Positions 41,192 through 52,013 of a DNA stretch of 64,000 nt are shown here, one piece after another. Made by a program: the position numbers and the translations under genes. Each line of letters begins with the position of its first letter. Within the stretch, counting starts at the first letter, position 1. The DNA comes from Prochlorococcus sp. AG-347-K10 (GTDB lineage Bacteria; Cyanobacteriota; Cyanobacteriia; PCC-6307; Cyanobiaceae), in NCBI GenBank assembly GCA_003278955.1, contig QCCB01000002.1:1-64000 (forward strand). Direction: 5' to 3'. The notes below the pieces were generated by a model, which had not been told where the DNA came from, made no database searches, and saw only the letters and a program-made list of their open reading frames with translations.

Positions 41192-42058
41192 TTAATTAAT
41201 ATAACGCATACTCAAATCAATCCAATTACTTTTGGTGATTGAAGAACTTGTTGAAATCAAATCAATACCTTTTATTAGATATTTACTAATTTCTTCAGGG
41301 TTAATTCCAGAAACTTCTATTATCAAATTTTTATTCACTTCTTTTTTTAAGCTATTCATTGATAAATCTCTTAATTTTTGAACGTTTTTTTTGATTATTT
41401 CAGGGCTAAGTTCATCCAATAAGACACTATCTGCTCCTGCTAATACTGCTTCTTTTGCCTGTTCGATATTCTCAGCTTCAATTATGATATGAGTTGTAAA
41501 AGGCGAATTTAGTCGAATTTTTTTTACTGCATTATTAAGATTATCTGTCCATGCAATGTGATTTTCTTTTATCATAGCTGCGTCGTATAATCCCATTCTA
41601 TGATTCACTCCACCTCCGCATTTGAATGCATATTTTTCAAATATTCTTAGGCCTGGAGTAGTTTTCCTTGTATCTGCTAATTTTATATTTGTACCTTCTA
41701 ACTTATTTACAAGATTCTTTGTATATGTTGATATTCCAGATAAATGCATTGCTATATTTAAGCCTATTCTTTCGCTAGCTAGCAAACTTTTTGAGGGTCC
41801 ATATATTTCCAGAAGTTTTTGATCTTTAACAAATTGATCTCCATCAGAGATATTAAATTTTGAACTGATTTTTAAATCAATTTTTTTAAAAATTTCTTTT
41901 ATAATTTCGACACCACAAAAAATACCACCTTCTTTTGCAATCCAATATGCATTACCATTCTCCTCCGTAATAGAAGGACTTGTAAGATCTCCCCTTCCTA
42001 TATCTTCATCGATCCAATTATCAATGATCTTACTTATTATTGGAGTATTTAAATCCAC
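41192..42058 (-). CDS. nadC: Nicotinate-nucleotide pyrophosphorylase
   Basis: Quinolinate phosphoribosyltransferase of NAD synthesis. DIGRGDLTSPSI near the start, LLASERIGLNIAMHLSGIST, LADTRKTTPGLRIFEKYA and the lysine-histidine segment are family blocks. Length 288 is normal. It lies between mnmE and argS on the same strand. Confidence 0.96.
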   Translation of the reverse strand: MDLNTPIISKIIDNWIDEDIGRGDLTSPSITEENGNAYWIAKEGGIFCGVEIIKEIFKKIDLKISSKFNISDGDQFVKDQKLLEIYGPSKSLLASERIGLNIAMHLSGISTYTKNLVNKLEGTNIKLADTRKTTPGLRIFEKYAFKCGGGVNHRMGLYDAAMIKENHIAWTDNLNNAVKKIRLNSPFTTHIIIEAENIEQAKEAVLAGADSVLLDELSPEIIKKNVQKLRDLSMNSLKKEVNKNLIIEVSGINPEEISKYLIKGIDLISTSSSITKSNWIDLSMRYIN

Positions 42059-42140
42059 TAAACTTAAAAATAATTAATTAATAAAAATTCAACTGAAGTT
42101 AGAGAATTAACTATATATCACTATGTAATTTAACTCAAAT

Positions 42141-43523
42141 TTATTTACCAATACAAAACTTAGAAAAAATATTATCTAGAAGTTCCTCCGTTAATTCTTG
42201 ACCAGTTATTTTAGATAAGTTTTGAATCCCATCTCTAAGTTCTATTGATAACAAATCAAATGGCAATTTATTTTTAATGATTTCATCAGTATCATTTAAA
42301 TTAGATAGGCAAGCAGACAAATTTGTTAGATGTCTTTCGTTTAAAAATATATTGATATTTTCTACTTGTTTTAATCCGCATTTTTTTATAATTGTGTCTA
42401 TTAATAATCTTTCACCATCATTATTCTTAATACTCATAAGAATTGTGTTTTTTAACTCATTTGAATTAATATTTTTGCAATCAATTAAATCTTTTTTATT
42501 GCCCAAAATAGTAATTAATTTTTCTTTGGGAACTTCTTGTATTATTTTTTTGTCTTCTTCATTAAATCCTTCTTCAAGACTATAAATATAAATTATAAAA
42601 TCTGACTCTTTTATTTTCCCAAAACTTTTTTTAATTCCAATACTTTCAATTTGTTCATGAGTTTCTCTTATGCCAGCAGTATCAATTATTTTCATTGGAA
42701 TATCATTAATAGTTAAATTAACTTCAATAACATCTCTAGTTGTTCCAGGAATATTAGTTACGATTGCTTTCTCTTTTTTTGCAAGCAAATTTAATAAAGA
42801 GCTTTTACCAACATTTGTTTTACCTATAAGCGCAATGGATATTCCATTGTGAATATGTGAATTTCTTTTTGCATTTTCTATTAGTAATTCTATTTTTTCT
42901 TTGACTTTTTTAATGTTTTTTAGATATTTGGTGTAATCAAAATCTGTGAAGTCTTCTTCAAAATCAACTCTCGCTTCTATTTCGCAAAGTTGATTTATAA
43001 GGTCATTTTTAATATCATCAATTTTTTTCTTTATTTCTCCTTGAACCCCGCCAAAGGCTAACTCTGCTGATCTGGTATTGCTTGCATTAATTAATTGATT
43101 AATCGACTCGGCTTGAGTAAGGTCTATTTTCCCATTAAGAAAAGCTCTTTGACTAAATTCTCCTGGGTTTGCAAGTCTAACTCTAGAATTACTAGATAAT
43201 AATATCTTTAAAACTTTATTTACTATGATAATTCCGCCATGGCAATGAAGTTCAACTACATCCTCTCCTGTGAAGCTATTTGGGGATTTCATCACTAAAA
43301 TTAAAACCTCATCTATAAATTTATTTTGTTTATTTTCCTGAATAAAACCACGAAAAACCCTATGTGATTCCCATGCATATTTAGATTTAGTTTGAACAAT
43401 CTTTTTGCAAGAATTTATTGCGTCTTTCCCTGATACTCTTATTATCGCAACTCCTCCCTTCCCAATACTTATAGCTGAAGCAATTGCGGCTATCGTATCT
43501 TCTGTAGTAACTATCGAATCCAT
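42141..43523 (-). CDS. mnmE: tRNA modification GTPase MnmE
   Basis: With MnmG forms 5-carboxymethylaminomethyl-uridine in tRNA wobble positions. N-terminal folate-binding domain (to about 120), helical domain, inserted G domain with [16 protein letters not shown] (P-loop), DTAGIRET and GNKKDL, and the catalytic C-terminal CIGK end. Length 460 is normal. Confidence 0.97.
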   Translation of the reverse strand: MDSIVTTEDTIAAIASAISIGKGGVAIIRVSGKDAINSCKKIVQTKSKYAWESHRVFRGFIQENKQNKFIDEVLILVMKSPNSFTGEDVVELHCHGGIIIVNKVLKILLSSNSRVRLANPGEFSQRAFLNGKIDLTQAESINQLINASNTRSAELAFGGVQGEIKKKIDDIKNDLINQLCEIEARVDFEEDFTDFDYTKYLKNIKKVKEKIELLIENAKRNSHIHNGISIALIGKTNVGKSSLLNLLAKKEKAIVTNIPGTTRDVIEVNLTINDIPMKIIDTAGIRETHEQIESIGIKKSFGKIKESDFIIYIYSLEEGFNEEDKKIIQEVPKEKLITILGNKKDLIDCKNINSNELKNTILMSIKNNDGERLLIDTIIKKCGLKQVENINIFLNERHLTNLSACLSNLNDTDEIIKNKLPFDLLSIELRDGIQNLSKITGQELTEELLDNIFSKFCIGK

Positions 43524-43584
43524 CTCTCGCTTTGTTATGGATAATTAAGTAAGATTATCAAGAATTTTGAAATTTTCTTTCTGA

Positions 43585-44028
43585 ATGAGATTTAAAAGAG
43601 ATATTACCTATAAGAAAATTCTATCATTATTTAGGAGTCAGAATGGAAGTCCTTTCTTTAATGCTAAAGGTTTAGCTATAGGGGTATTTAGTGGTTGCTT
43701 TCCATTTTTTGGTTTTCAGACTTTAATGGGAATATTTTTTGCGAAAATAGCTAAGGGAAATATTGTTCTAGCTGCAATTGGTACCTGGATCAGCAACCCT
43801 TTTACTTATATTCCACTTTATTATTTTAACTATAAAGTTGGTTCGATTTTTTTAAATAATCCTTCTAATAAAATTCTTGAAAAAAGTTTAGTTATTGATG
43901 ACTTATGGAAACAAGGTAGAATTTTTTCCTTAAAATTACTCTTAGGTTCATCTTGTGTAGGTATTTTATTAGCTTTGATTTGCGGCAGTATTGTTTTCTT
44001 TATCTACAAGATAAAAAGTAAAAGATAG
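43585..44028 (+). CDS. DUF2062 membrane protein
   Basis: A 147-residue protein with about three membrane segments. The family segment runs from IGVFSGCFPFFGFQTLMG to WISNPFTYIPLYYF, with paired aromatic and proline residues. DUF2062 members have no agreed function. It is divergent from mnmE (61-bp gap) and convergent with the rsh gene. Confidence 0.83.
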   Translation: MRFKRDITYKKILSLFRSQNGSPFFNAKGLAIGVFSGCFPFFGFQTLMGIFFAKIAKGNIVLAAIGTWISNPFTYIPLYYFNYKVGSIFLNNPSNKILEKSLVIDDLWKQGRIFSLKLLLGSSCVGILLALICGSIVFFIYKIKSKR

Positions 44029-44046
44029 ATTGATCTGATTATAAAA

Positions 44047-46356
44047 TTAACTTTGTCCCACTCTGGCAATATCTAGAACATCTGCCATTGATTTAATTTG
44101 TTCAATTGTTTTGTGAAGTTGATTATAACTTTCAAGACCTACACAAAGATTTATAATAGCTGGTTTACCATATGCAGTTTTAACATTGGCATCACTAACG
44201 TTTATACCTTTATCAGATAACCGCATAAGAATATCTTTAAGAACTCCAACTCGATCAATTACTTCTATTCGTAGCTGAATTGGAAACTTATTATCGCCAG
44301 TTTTATTATCTTGATTCCAACCGACAGGTAATCTTCTCTCTATTGGAATTGGTATTACATTTTCACAATCTTCCCTATGTATAGTTATCCCATGGTTGCC
44401 GAGCGACACAGTTCCGATAATATCCTCGCCTGGGAGTGGGGAACAGCATTTACCTATTCTGTAATCAAGACCTTCTATCCCGGAAATTGGTGATTTAGCT
44501 GCTGTATTAGATTGATTAGTGGATAAATTATTATTACTTTTAAGAGATTTTGCTATTTCAGAGTCAGAATCATTTTTTACATCTTCTGTCTGTAATTTTA
44601 TTTCTTCTCTTAGTCTGTTTAAAACTTGATGCAAAGTTAAACCACCAAAACCAAGAGATGCAAGAAGGTCTTCAGTAGTTTTAAAATTGCATCGATTTGC
44701 AACTTTTTTCATGGCTTCACTAGAAAGTAATGCTTCAAAACCGTTTCTACCTACTTCTTTTTCAAGTAAATCTCTACCTCTTTTAATCGTTTCATCACGA
44801 TGGCTTTTCTTATACCATTGGCGAATTCTATTTTTAGCAGTTGGCGTAACTACAAAGTTCAGCCAATCCAAGCTTGGAGTAGCATTATTACTTGTCAAAA
44901 TTTCTATGAAGTCACCATTTTGAAGTGCTGTAGATAATGGAGAAAGCTTTTCATTAATTCTTATTCCATTACAGTGATTTCCAACTTCAGAATGGATTCT
45001 GTAGGCGAAATCTATCGCGGTAGATCCTTTCCTTAAACCAACAACATCTCCTTTTGGAGTGATTACAAATACTTCTTCATCAAATAAATCTTCTTTAATT
45101 GAAGCTAAATAATCATTATGATCCCTTTCATTACCTTCTTGTTGCCATTCTACTAATTGTCTTAGCCAATTAAATCTCTCGGCATTACTTTTAGCAGGAG
45201 AACCACCCTCTTTATATTGCCAATGAGCGGCAATACCATATTCAGCAATTTGATGCATCGAAGTAGTTCTAATTTGAACTTCAATAGGTCGATGTCTTCC
45301 AATCACAGAAGTGTGTAAGGACTGATATCCATTGGGTTTTGGTAATCCTATATAGTCTTTAAATCTACCTGGAATTGGTTTGAAAGTATCATGAACAACT
45401 GCTAAAGCTCTATAACAACTATCTGAATTGTCCACGATAATTCTTAGGGCAGCAACATCATAAATCTCGTGAAAATGCTTTTGTTGTCTTTCCATTTTGC
45501 TCCAGATGCCATAAAGATGTTTTGGCCTTCCTGTTATTTCAAAATTTTTCAAACCCGCCGAAATTAAGTTTTCCTTCATAAGATTCAAAGTTACTTTTAA
45601 TCTTTTTTCTCTATCACTTCTTTTAACGGCGATTTGATCTTTAAGATCTAGATATTCTTTAGGCTCTAGGAATTTAAAAGCTAAATCTTCTAATTCCCAT
45701 TTAAATCTGTTTATTCCTAGTCGATTAGCTAATGGTGCATAAATCTCTCTTGTTTCTCTCGCTATTCTTAGTTTTTTCTCATCATTTAGCCATTCAATTG
45801 TTCTCATGTTATGAAGTCGATCTGCAAGTTTAACTAAGACAACTCTGATATCGCTGGCCATAGCCAAAAACATTTTCCTAAGATTTTCAGCTTGTGCTTC
45901 AGTCCTGTTGTTAAAGTGAATGCCGCCTAATTTTGTGACACCCTCTACAAGTATTTTTACTTCTAATCCAAAGTTTGTTTCTATTTCGGATAAATCAATG
46001 CCAGTATCTTCAACTACATCATGTAAAAGGCCTGCAGCAATAACAGATGAACTAGCACCTATTTCTTTAAGGAGATTTGCAACAGCAACCGGGTGGATAA
46101 TATATGGCTCGCCGCTCGCACGGAATTGTCCATCATGAGCTTTATAAGCAAGTTTAAAAGCCTTTACTATAAGGTTTTGATTCTCATCATTTTCTTTATT
46201 TGATTTTTCAAAATTATGAATATCTTTAAGAAGCCAATCGGGAATTTTTATTTGATAATTCAAAGATTCACTTTCATATTTTTTATTTTCAGGCAAAATA
46301 GTTTTGGAAACTTCAATTTCGTTTTTTTCTTTTGAATTTGCAGCTGCCTCGGACAT
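44047..46356 (-). CDS. spoT: Bifunctional (p)ppGpp synthase/hydrolase
   Basis: A 769-residue long RSH protein. The HD hydrolase domain (about 60-215) has H74, H88 and HDVVED at 112-117. The synthetase domain follows (about 245-385, YDVAALRIIV, GLPKPNGYQSLHTSV); TGS is near 430-490 (VFVITPKGDVVGLRKGSTAIDFAY) and the C-terminal ACT domain begins near 690. Both catalytic sites look intact, so it can make and degrade the alarmone. Probably the only long RSH in this genome, by analogy with relatives. Confidence 0.94.
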   Translation of the reverse strand: MSEAAANSKEKNEIEVSKTILPENKKYESESLNYQIKIPDWLLKDIHNFEKSNKENDENQNLIVKAFKLAYKAHDGQFRASGEPYIIHPVAVANLLKEIGASSSVIAAGLLHDVVEDTGIDLSEIETNFGLEVKILVEGVTKLGGIHFNNRTEAQAENLRKMFLAMASDIRVVLVKLADRLHNMRTIEWLNDEKKLRIARETREIYAPLANRLGINRFKWELEDLAFKFLEPKEYLDLKDQIAVKRSDREKRLKVTLNLMKENLISAGLKNFEITGRPKHLYGIWSKMERQQKHFHEIYDVAALRIIVDNSDSCYRALAVVHDTFKPIPGRFKDYIGLPKPNGYQSLHTSVIGRHRPIEVQIRTTSMHQIAEYGIAAHWQYKEGGSPAKSNAERFNWLRQLVEWQQEGNERDHNDYLASIKEDLFDEEVFVITPKGDVVGLRKGSTAIDFAYRIHSEVGNHCNGIRINEKLSPLSTALQNGDFIEILTSNNATPSLDWLNFVVTPTAKNRIRQWYKKSHRDETIKRGRDLLEKEVGRNGFEALLSSEAMKKVANRCNFKTTEDLLASLGFGGLTLHQVLNRLREEIKLQTEDVKNDSDSEIAKSLKSNNNLSTNQSNTAAKSPISGIEGLDYRIGKCCSPLPGEDIIGTVSLGNHGITIHREDCENVIPIPIERRLPVGWNQDNKTGDNKFPIQLRIEVIDRVGVLKDILMRLSDKGINVSDANVKTAYGKPAIINLCVGLESYNQLHKTIEQIKSMADVLDIARVGQS

Positions 46357-46410
46357 TTTATATTGCTTTAGATGTATTTTATTTATGTCTAGAAAAATTT
46401 GCTATAAATC

Positions 46411-48009
46411 ATGGAAAAAAATAAAGAAATAATTATTGTAGTTAAAAATCTTACTGTTAAATATGGTCTAAAACAGCAACCTATTATCAAAAATTTTAAT
46501 TTGGAGATAGATAGTGGAGATCATTTGGCCATAATAGGACCTTCTGGATGTGGAAAGACCACTTTTGCAAAAACATTAGTAAATATATTGCCTGCAAAGG
46601 CCACTTCTAAAGGGTATCTATCGATTTCTAATGTAGATCCTAGGAAAATAAACAACAAAGATGCACAATTATTTAGAAGAAAGAATTTTGGATTTATTTA
46701 TCAAGACTCTATAAAAAAACTTAATCCGTTAATGAGAGTTGGGGATCATTTATATGAATTATTTAAAACACATGATCAAACTAAATCACCTTTAGCTATT
46801 AAAAAATTAGTAAGAGAAGTTTTTCAAAAAGTCGGAATTGAAGAAAGTAGACTTGATTCTTTCCCACATCAATTTAGCGGCGGAATGAGACAGAGAGTTT
46901 CTATAGCAATGGCACTTGCTTTGAAACCTAAATTATTAATAGCTGATGAACCTACAACAAGCTTAGATACCAAAACAAGTTTTGAAATTATGCAAGAAAT
47001 AATTCATCTATGTAATGAATTTGATACAACTTTAATTTTAATTAGTCATGATATTAATCTTGCAGCAAAGTGGTGTAAAAAAGTTGCTATAATTGAAAAG
47101 GGATCGATTGTTGAAAAAGGTAATATATTAGATATTTTTCAATCACCAAAATCAGATATCGGGAAAAAGTTAGTAAATGCTTCAAAAATAGTATTAGAAC
47201 CAAATACTAAAAATAATGCTCGAGATCAGGTCGTTCTAGAGGTAAATAACCTAAGACATTGGTATAAATTAAATTCTTCAATTTTCATTAATAAATGGAA
47301 TAAGGCTTTAAATGAAGTTAGTTTCAAGTTATATGAGAATGAGACTCTTGGAATAGTTGGTTCTTCAGGGAGTGGTAAAAGTACATTATGTAGGGCTTTA
47401 ATTGGACTTCTTAAAGTAAGAGGTGGTGAAATCAAAATTTATGATAAAAATCATGCATCAAAAAAAAATAAATCTTTTAAAAAGAACAATAAAGTGCAAA
47501 TTATTTTTCAAGATCCTTTTTCAAGTTTGAACCCGAAAATGACAATTAAAAGTATTTTGGAAGATATATTTTTTATTCAAAAAATTTCAGATAAAAGAAA
47601 AATCGAAAAAGAAATAAAATTAATGTTTAGAAATTTGAATCTTCCCTTAAATAATGATTTTTTTAATTCTTATCCTAGCCAATTATCTGGTGGTCAATTA
47701 CAAAGAATTTCATTAGCCAGAGCATTATTGTTGAAACCAAAAATTTTGATTTGTGATGAGAGCGTTAATATGTTGGATGCTTCAGTAAAAATAGAGATTC
47801 TTGAATTACTTAGAGTCTTGCAAGAAAAAATGAATTTAACGATTATCTTTATTACTCATGATTTGGGCATTGCTAAAAGATTTTGTGATAGGTTGTTAGT
47901 TATGAATCACGGAAAGATAGTTGATGAAGGAGAAAGTTCTACAATATTCACTAAAACTCAAAACAAGTATACAAAATCGCTTCTAAATTCCTCTTTGAAT
48001 CTTATTTAA
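46411..48009 (+). CDS. Double ABC ATPase, peptide/nickel uptake type
   Basis: Two complete ABC domains in one 532-residue chain, like DppD-DppF fused (YejF-like). First domain: Walker A GPSGCGKTT (43-51), signature FSGGMRQR, Walker B LLIADEPTT. Second: GSSGSGKST (about 320), LSGGQLQR, ILICDESVN. Both keep catalytic glutamate and late histidine (LISHD, FITHD). Its permeases and binding protein are not next to it, so the substrate is unknown. The 3' end overlaps the rluD-like gene by 8 bp. Confidence 0.9.
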   Translation: MEKNKEIIIVVKNLTVKYGLKQQPIIKNFNLEIDSGDHLAIIGPSGCGKTTFAKTLVNILPAKATSKGYLSISNVDPRKINNKDAQLFRRKNFGFIYQDSIKKLNPLMRVGDHLYELFKTHDQTKSPLAIKKLVREVFQKVGIEESRLDSFPHQFSGGMRQRVSIAMALALKPKLLIADEPTTSLDTKTSFEIMQEIIHLCNEFDTTLILISHDINLAAKWCKKVAIIEKGSIVEKGNILDIFQSPKSDIGKKLVNASKIVLEPNTKNNARDQVVLEVNNLRHWYKLNSSIFINKWNKALNEVSFKLYENETLGIVGSSGSGKSTLCRALIGLLKVRGGEIKIYDKNHASKKNKSFKKNNKVQIIFQDPFSSLNPKMTIKSILEDIFFIQKISDKRKIEKEIKLMFRNLNLPLNNDFFNSYPSQLSGGQLQRISLARALLLKPKILICDESVNMLDASVKIEILELLRVLQEKMNLTIIFITHDLGIAKRFCDRLLVMNHGKIVDEGESSTIFTKTQNKYTKSLLNSSLNLI

Positions 48010-48961
48010 CTTTAAGAACACTTAGTAATTTTTGAAAATCTAATGGTAATTCTGATTCAAATATCATTTCTTTACCATTTATTGGATGTATAAGTCCAAG
48101 CTTAATGGCGTGTAAAGCTTGGCCATCTAATTTACATGGTAGTTTTTTACATCTTCCATATAACGGATCACCCACAATTGGATGATTAATGTGAGCGCAA
48201 TGTACTCTTATTTGATGCGTTCGCCCCGTATCTAGTTTGAAACTCATTAATGAGTAATTGCCAAATCTTTCTTCTAATTTCCAATAGGTACAGGCATACC
48301 TTCCTGAAGTTTCTTCAACTACTTTATATTTCAATCTATTTAATTTATCTCTGCCAATGTTTCCCACTATTTGGCCTTCTTCAGAATTCGGTGCTCCATG
48401 AATTACTGCAATATATTCGCGTGATGCTATTTTTTCTTTAATTTGTTTCTGGAGATTTACTAATGCCTCTTGGCTTTTTGCAACAACCATACATCCGGAG
48501 GTATCTTTATCTAATCTGTGAACAATCCCAGGTCTTAGTTTCCCATTAATTCCAGGTAGATCTTTACAGTGAAAAAGTAATCCATTGACTAAAGTTCCAG
48601 ATTTGTGTCCAGGGGCTGGATGAACAATTAGTCCTGATTGTTTATTAATTACTATGATGTGCTCGTCTTCAAAAAGGATATTTAAATCCATTTTTTCAGG
48701 TTTCAAATAAATAAGAGGTTCTGGAGGAGGCATCCATATTTGAATATTGTCCCCATTTTTTAATGGGGTCTTTGCTTTTGCAGTCTTATAGTTTACAAGT
48801 ACTAAACCTGAATTTATAAAATGTTGAATTCTTGCTCTACTTTGTTCTGGCCTTTTACTTACCAACCATCTGTCTAGCCTCATAGGAAGAGGTAGCTCAT
48901 AAATAATTTCTATAAGCTCACCTTCTCCAATGCCGAAAGAATTTTGATTATTTAATTCCAT
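48002..48961 (-). CDS. rluD: 23S rRNA pseudouridine synthase, RluD-like
   Basis: RluA-family pseudouridine synthase with an N-terminal S4 domain (about 18-80, RLDRWLVSKRPEQSRARIQHFINSGLV). The catalytic aspartate is in GIVHRLDKDTSGCMVVAKS. Length 319 fits RluD (U1911, 1915, 1917 in helix 69). It overlaps the start region of the upstream GTPase gene by 10 bp, so both ribosome-related genes are likely coupled. Confidence 0.92.
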   Translation of the reverse strand: MELNNQNSFGIGEGELIEIIYELPLPMRLDRWLVSKRPEQSRARIQHFINSGLVLVNYKTAKAKTPLKNGDNIQIWMPPPEPLIYLKPEKMDLNILFEDEHIIVINKQSGLIVHPAPGHKSGTLVNGLLFHCKDLPGINGKLRPGIVHRLDKDTSGCMVVAKSQEALVNLQKQIKEKIASREYIAVIHGAPNSEEGQIVGNIGRDKLNRLKYKVVEETSGRYACTYWKLEERFGNYSLMSFKLDTGRTHQIRVHCAHINHPIVGDPLYGRCKKLPCKLDGQALHAIKLGLIHPINGKEMIFESELPLDFQKLLSVLKVK

Positions 48962-49824
48962 AGTGGGACTTCTAAAGAAATTTTACCCAGCATTTGATTT
49001 CTATAATCTTCTAATAACTTATGAGACATTCTCCTTTTATCGCCTGAGGTATGTTTTGAAGCTGCTTCGTCGATCCAAGCAGAAGGACTCTTAAAGCCTT
49101 TAGTAATATCAACTCCATATCTATTAGATATCTGTTTAACTGAGATATTGGCATTTTTATCTTTGTTGAGAGTGGATATAATTTTGATAAATCCAATTGC
49201 GACACTCTCTATTTCATAAGCAGCTTCTCCAATATCGTCACACAGTGCAAGATTAAGTGCTGATTTTTGATCTTCTAAATTTGGAGGTATAACACCTGGA
49301 GCATCTAGCAGATCTATACCACTTTCTAATTTTATCCATCTTAAATTACGAGTCACGCCTGCTTTCCTAGCGCTATCTACAACTCTTTTTTTTGCGATTC
49401 TATTAATTAATGCCGACTTTCCTACGTTTGGAAAACCAAGTGTAAGGGCTCTAATTGGCCTAATTCGCATTCCTCTAGAGAGTCTTCTATCGTCGATTGA
49501 TGACCTAGAATCTTTGGCTGACTTACAAATTTCTTTAATCCCTATCCCTCTTTTAGCATCACACCAAAGAGGATATTGATCTTTAGAATTAAACCATCTA
49601 TTCCAACTATTGATTGTATTCGGGGAGATCATATCTGATCTGTTAATGACAAGAATATGTTTTTTATTATTTATCCATTTATTTAAGTGTGGATGTCCTG
49701 TTGACAAAGGAATTCTTGCATCTCTAACTTCTATAACTAAATCTACTTTATTGATAACTTCAGATAATTTCTTTTCTGCTTTTGCGATATGGCCTGGGTA
49801 CCATTGGATTTTGGGTATGTCCAC
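48952..49824 (-). CDS. rbgA: Ribosome biogenesis GTPase, RbgA/YlqF-like
   Basis: Circularly permuted GTPase for assembly of the 50S subunit. G4 comes first (VINRSDMI, about 55-62), then the P-loop TLGFPNVGKSALINR and G3 DAPGV. The start has the typical IQWYPGHIAKAEKKL. A C-terminal domain binds rRNA. Length 290 is normal. Upstream of and overlapping the rluD-like gene. Confidence 0.93.
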   Translation of the reverse strand: MDIPKIQWYPGHIAKAEKKLSEVINKVDLVIEVRDARIPLSTGHPHLNKWINNKKHILVINRSDMISPNTINSWNRWFNSKDQYPLWCDAKRGIGIKEICKSAKDSRSSIDDRRLSRGMRIRPIRALTLGFPNVGKSALINRIAKKRVVDSARKAGVTRNLRWIKLESGIDLLDAPGVIPPNLEDQKSALNLALCDDIGEAAYEIESVAIGFIKIISTLNKDKNANISVKQISNRYGVDITKGFKSPSAWIDEAASKHTSGDKRRMSHKLLEDYRNQMLGKISLEVPLWN

Positions 49825-50036
49825 TTCAATAAATCAAATAAAATTTTGTATTCCTTTTAGTTTTTATAATTTTCAAAAGTATTTACTTCTAAATTTTAGT
49901 ATAAATTTAATAACTAAAAATTTTTATAATCATTAATTCTTAAAATTTATTAAGGCATAGGTAACAGTAACTACTTTTTCACCCAATAAGCCCAAATTAA
50001 CGTTAGGGTCTTGAGATTATAAATATAGCTTGTTTA
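49825..50036. other. AT-rich intergenic region between rbgA and pgk
   Basis: A 212-bp divergent promoter region for rbgA (minus) and pgk (plus). TTTTTATAAT occurs at 49861 and again at 49921, exactly 60 bp apart; chance is possible in this composition. GATTATAAAT near 50014 is a plausible -10 element for pgk. I see no RNA gene or clear operator. Confidence 0.35.
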
Positions 50037-51245
50037 ATGTCAAAATTATCTCTTTCCAGTCTTGATAAGACACATTTAGAAGGAAAAAAAGTTCTTGTAA
50101 GAGTAGATTTTAATGTTCCATTAAATGAAGACGGTCAAATAACCGACGATACGCGTATTCGTGCAGCGATCCCAACTATTGAATATCTTATTAATCATTC
50201 TGCAAAAGTCATTTTAGCTGCTCATTTTGGTAGACCGAAGGGTCAGGTAAATGAAAAAATGAGATTAACTCCAGTAGCAGCAAGATTAAGTGAATTGTTG
50301 GGGCAAAATGTTGCTCTTACTAACAGTTGTATTGGTGATGAAGCAGTTGCACAATCAAATAGCTTATCTAATGGAGATGTTCTTTTACTTGAGAATGTTC
50401 GTTTTTTTGGTGAAGAGGAAAAGAACGACCTGGAGTTTGCTGAAAAATTAGCATCACATGCAGATATGTATGTAAATGATGCTTTCGGTGCTGCTCATAG
50501 AGCGCATGCTTCAACTCAGGGTGTTACAAATTATTTAAGTCCCTCAGTAGCTGGATTCCTTTTAGAAAAAGAATTGAAATACCTACAAGGAGCAGTAGAT
50601 TCCCCAAATCGTCCATTGGCAGCAATAGTTGGAGGGTCAAAGGTTAGTAGCAAAATAGGAGTACTTGATTCTTTACTAGATAAGTGTGACAAAATCATGA
50701 TTGGTGGAGGGATGATTTTCACTTTTTATAAAGCTAGAGGTTTAGATGTCGGAAAGAGCCTTGTAGAAGAAGATAAACTCGAGCTTGCTAAAGATTTAGA
50801 AGTAAAAGCAAAAGCAAAAGGAGTAGAGTTATTATTACCCACTGATGTTGTTTTGGCTGATGAATTTTCTCCTGACGCCAATAGTAAAATATCTCAAATT
50901 GATGCAATTAGTGGGAATTGGATGGGTCTAGATATTGGTCCAGATTCCATTAAAGTTTTTCAGAATGCTCTTGCAGAATGTAAGACAATTATTTGGAATG
51001 GTCCAATGGGAGTTTTTGAATTTGATAAATTTGCAGATGGTACAAATGCAATAGCTACGACTCTTGCGGACTTAAGTGCTTTTTCTGAAGTTTGTACAAT
51101 AATTGGTGGTGGAGATTCAGTTGCAGCAGTTGAAAAAGCAGGATTAGCTGAGAAAATGTCTCATATATCTACCGGAGGTGGGGCTAGTTTGGAACTTTTA
51201 GAAGGTAAAACTTTACCAGGTGTGGCTGCGTTAAACGACGCTTAG
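50037..51245 (+). CDS. pgk: Phosphoglycerate kinase
   Basis: Calvin-cycle and glycolytic enzyme transferring phosphate between 1,3-bisphosphoglycerate and [23 protein letters not shown] opens the substrate site; AHFGRPKG and the C-terminal [13 protein letters not shown] and [13 protein letters not shown] hold substrate and nucleotide residues. Length 402 is normal. Its stop is 1 bp from the convergent hypothetical gene. Confidence 0.98.
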   Translation: MSKLSLSSLDKTHLEGKKVLVRVDFNVPLNEDGQITDDTRIRAAIPTIEYLINHSAKVILAAHFGRPKGQVNEKMRLTPVAARLSELLGQNVALTNSCIGDEAVAQSNSLSNGDVLLLENVRFFGEEEKNDLEFAEKLASHADMYVNDAFGAAHRAHASTQGVTNYLSPSVAGFLLEKELKYLQGAVDSPNRPLAAIVGGSKVSSKIGVLDSLLDKCDKIMIGGGMIFTFYKARGLDVGKSLVEEDKLELAKDLEVKAKAKGVELLLPTDVVLADEFSPDANSKISQIDAISGNWMGLDIGPDSIKVFQNALAECKTIIWNGPMGVFEFDKFADGTNAIATTLADLSAFSEVCTIIGGGDSVAAVEKAGLAEKMSHISTGGGASLELLEGKTLPGVAALNDA

Positions 51246-51246
51246 G

Positions 51247-51981
51247 CTATATCTCATCAACAATATCAATGCTCTTTGTGAAAGTAATCATTCCCTCAGG
51301 ATGAGCTATGATTCCTGACCAAATTTGCATCCCTGGTTTTGAAGGGGCTCTTGTAATTTTAAAAATCCCTCCAGACGCCAATGGTTCCAATAATATTTGT
51401 TGTTCAAACAATGAATTAACTTGATGAGGTTTTATAGCTCCAGCAATAATCACTTCTTCAAGAGGCTGATTTAGAATTATATCGATATCGTATTTTGAAC
51501 CAGTAAGAACTCTATCAGGAATTTTAAAACTAATATCTATTTTTTTATTATCGTTTCTTATTGTGGTGAATAAATTTTTGATAATCCCTTCACTTATTTT
51601 TCCATTTACGATTGAAAATAAATAATCAAATTTGGATTCGAGTCTATATATTTCTCCGTTAACTATTTTTTCCCCAGAAACTTTTATTCGCAAAATATCT
51701 TCATCTGGAATATTAGATTTTAATCTTTTGATCTTCCATTTGCTGTTAGGGAAATCATTAATAATCCTTGAAAATTGTTTTGGAATATTTTGGTTTTCAT
51801 CATTTCTAAAATTTTTTTTAATAAACTCTAAGTCTCGCTTATTCAATGAGGTTTCTAAATTTCTCATAAAATCAACTTTAAAAGTTTGCGTTATTGCTGA
51901 ATAGGGGAGAATGAGATAAATAAATAAGTAGAGAGGGAATCCTATATTTCTGAATAAGTTTAAATTCAACATATTTATCAT
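51247..51981 (-). CDS. Exported hypothetical protein
   Basis: A 244-residue protein with an N-terminal hydrophobic stretch (about 12-31, IGFPLYLFIYLILPYSAITQ) that may be a signal peptide. The rest is a soluble beta-rich domain (SKFDYLFSIVNGKISEG; then PDRVLTGSKYDIDIILNQPLEEVIIAGAI) with no known motif that I can name. Similar proteins seem to exist in marine cyanobacteria, but I have no function for them. It is divergent from murG (32-bp gap) and convergent with pgk. Confidence 0.65.
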   Translation of the reverse strand: MINMLNLNLFRNIGFPLYLFIYLILPYSAITQTFKVDFMRNLETSLNKRDLEFIKKNFRNDENQNIPKQFSRIINDFPNSKWKIKRLKSNIPDEDILRIKVSGEKIVNGEIYRLESKFDYLFSIVNGKISEGIIKNLFTTIRNDNKKIDISFKIPDRVLTGSKYDIDIILNQPLEEVIIAGAIKPHQVNSLFEQQILLEPLASGGIFKITRAPSKPGMQIWSGIIAHPEGMITFTKSIDIVDEI

Positions 51982-52013
51982 TTATTATTTTCATTCTACT
52001 AATTTAAGTTTTT

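Noticed and set aside
42277..42585. A 102-codon frame opposite mnmE
   Set aside because: Hydrophobic translation arises from the complement of an AT-rich gene; no start signals.
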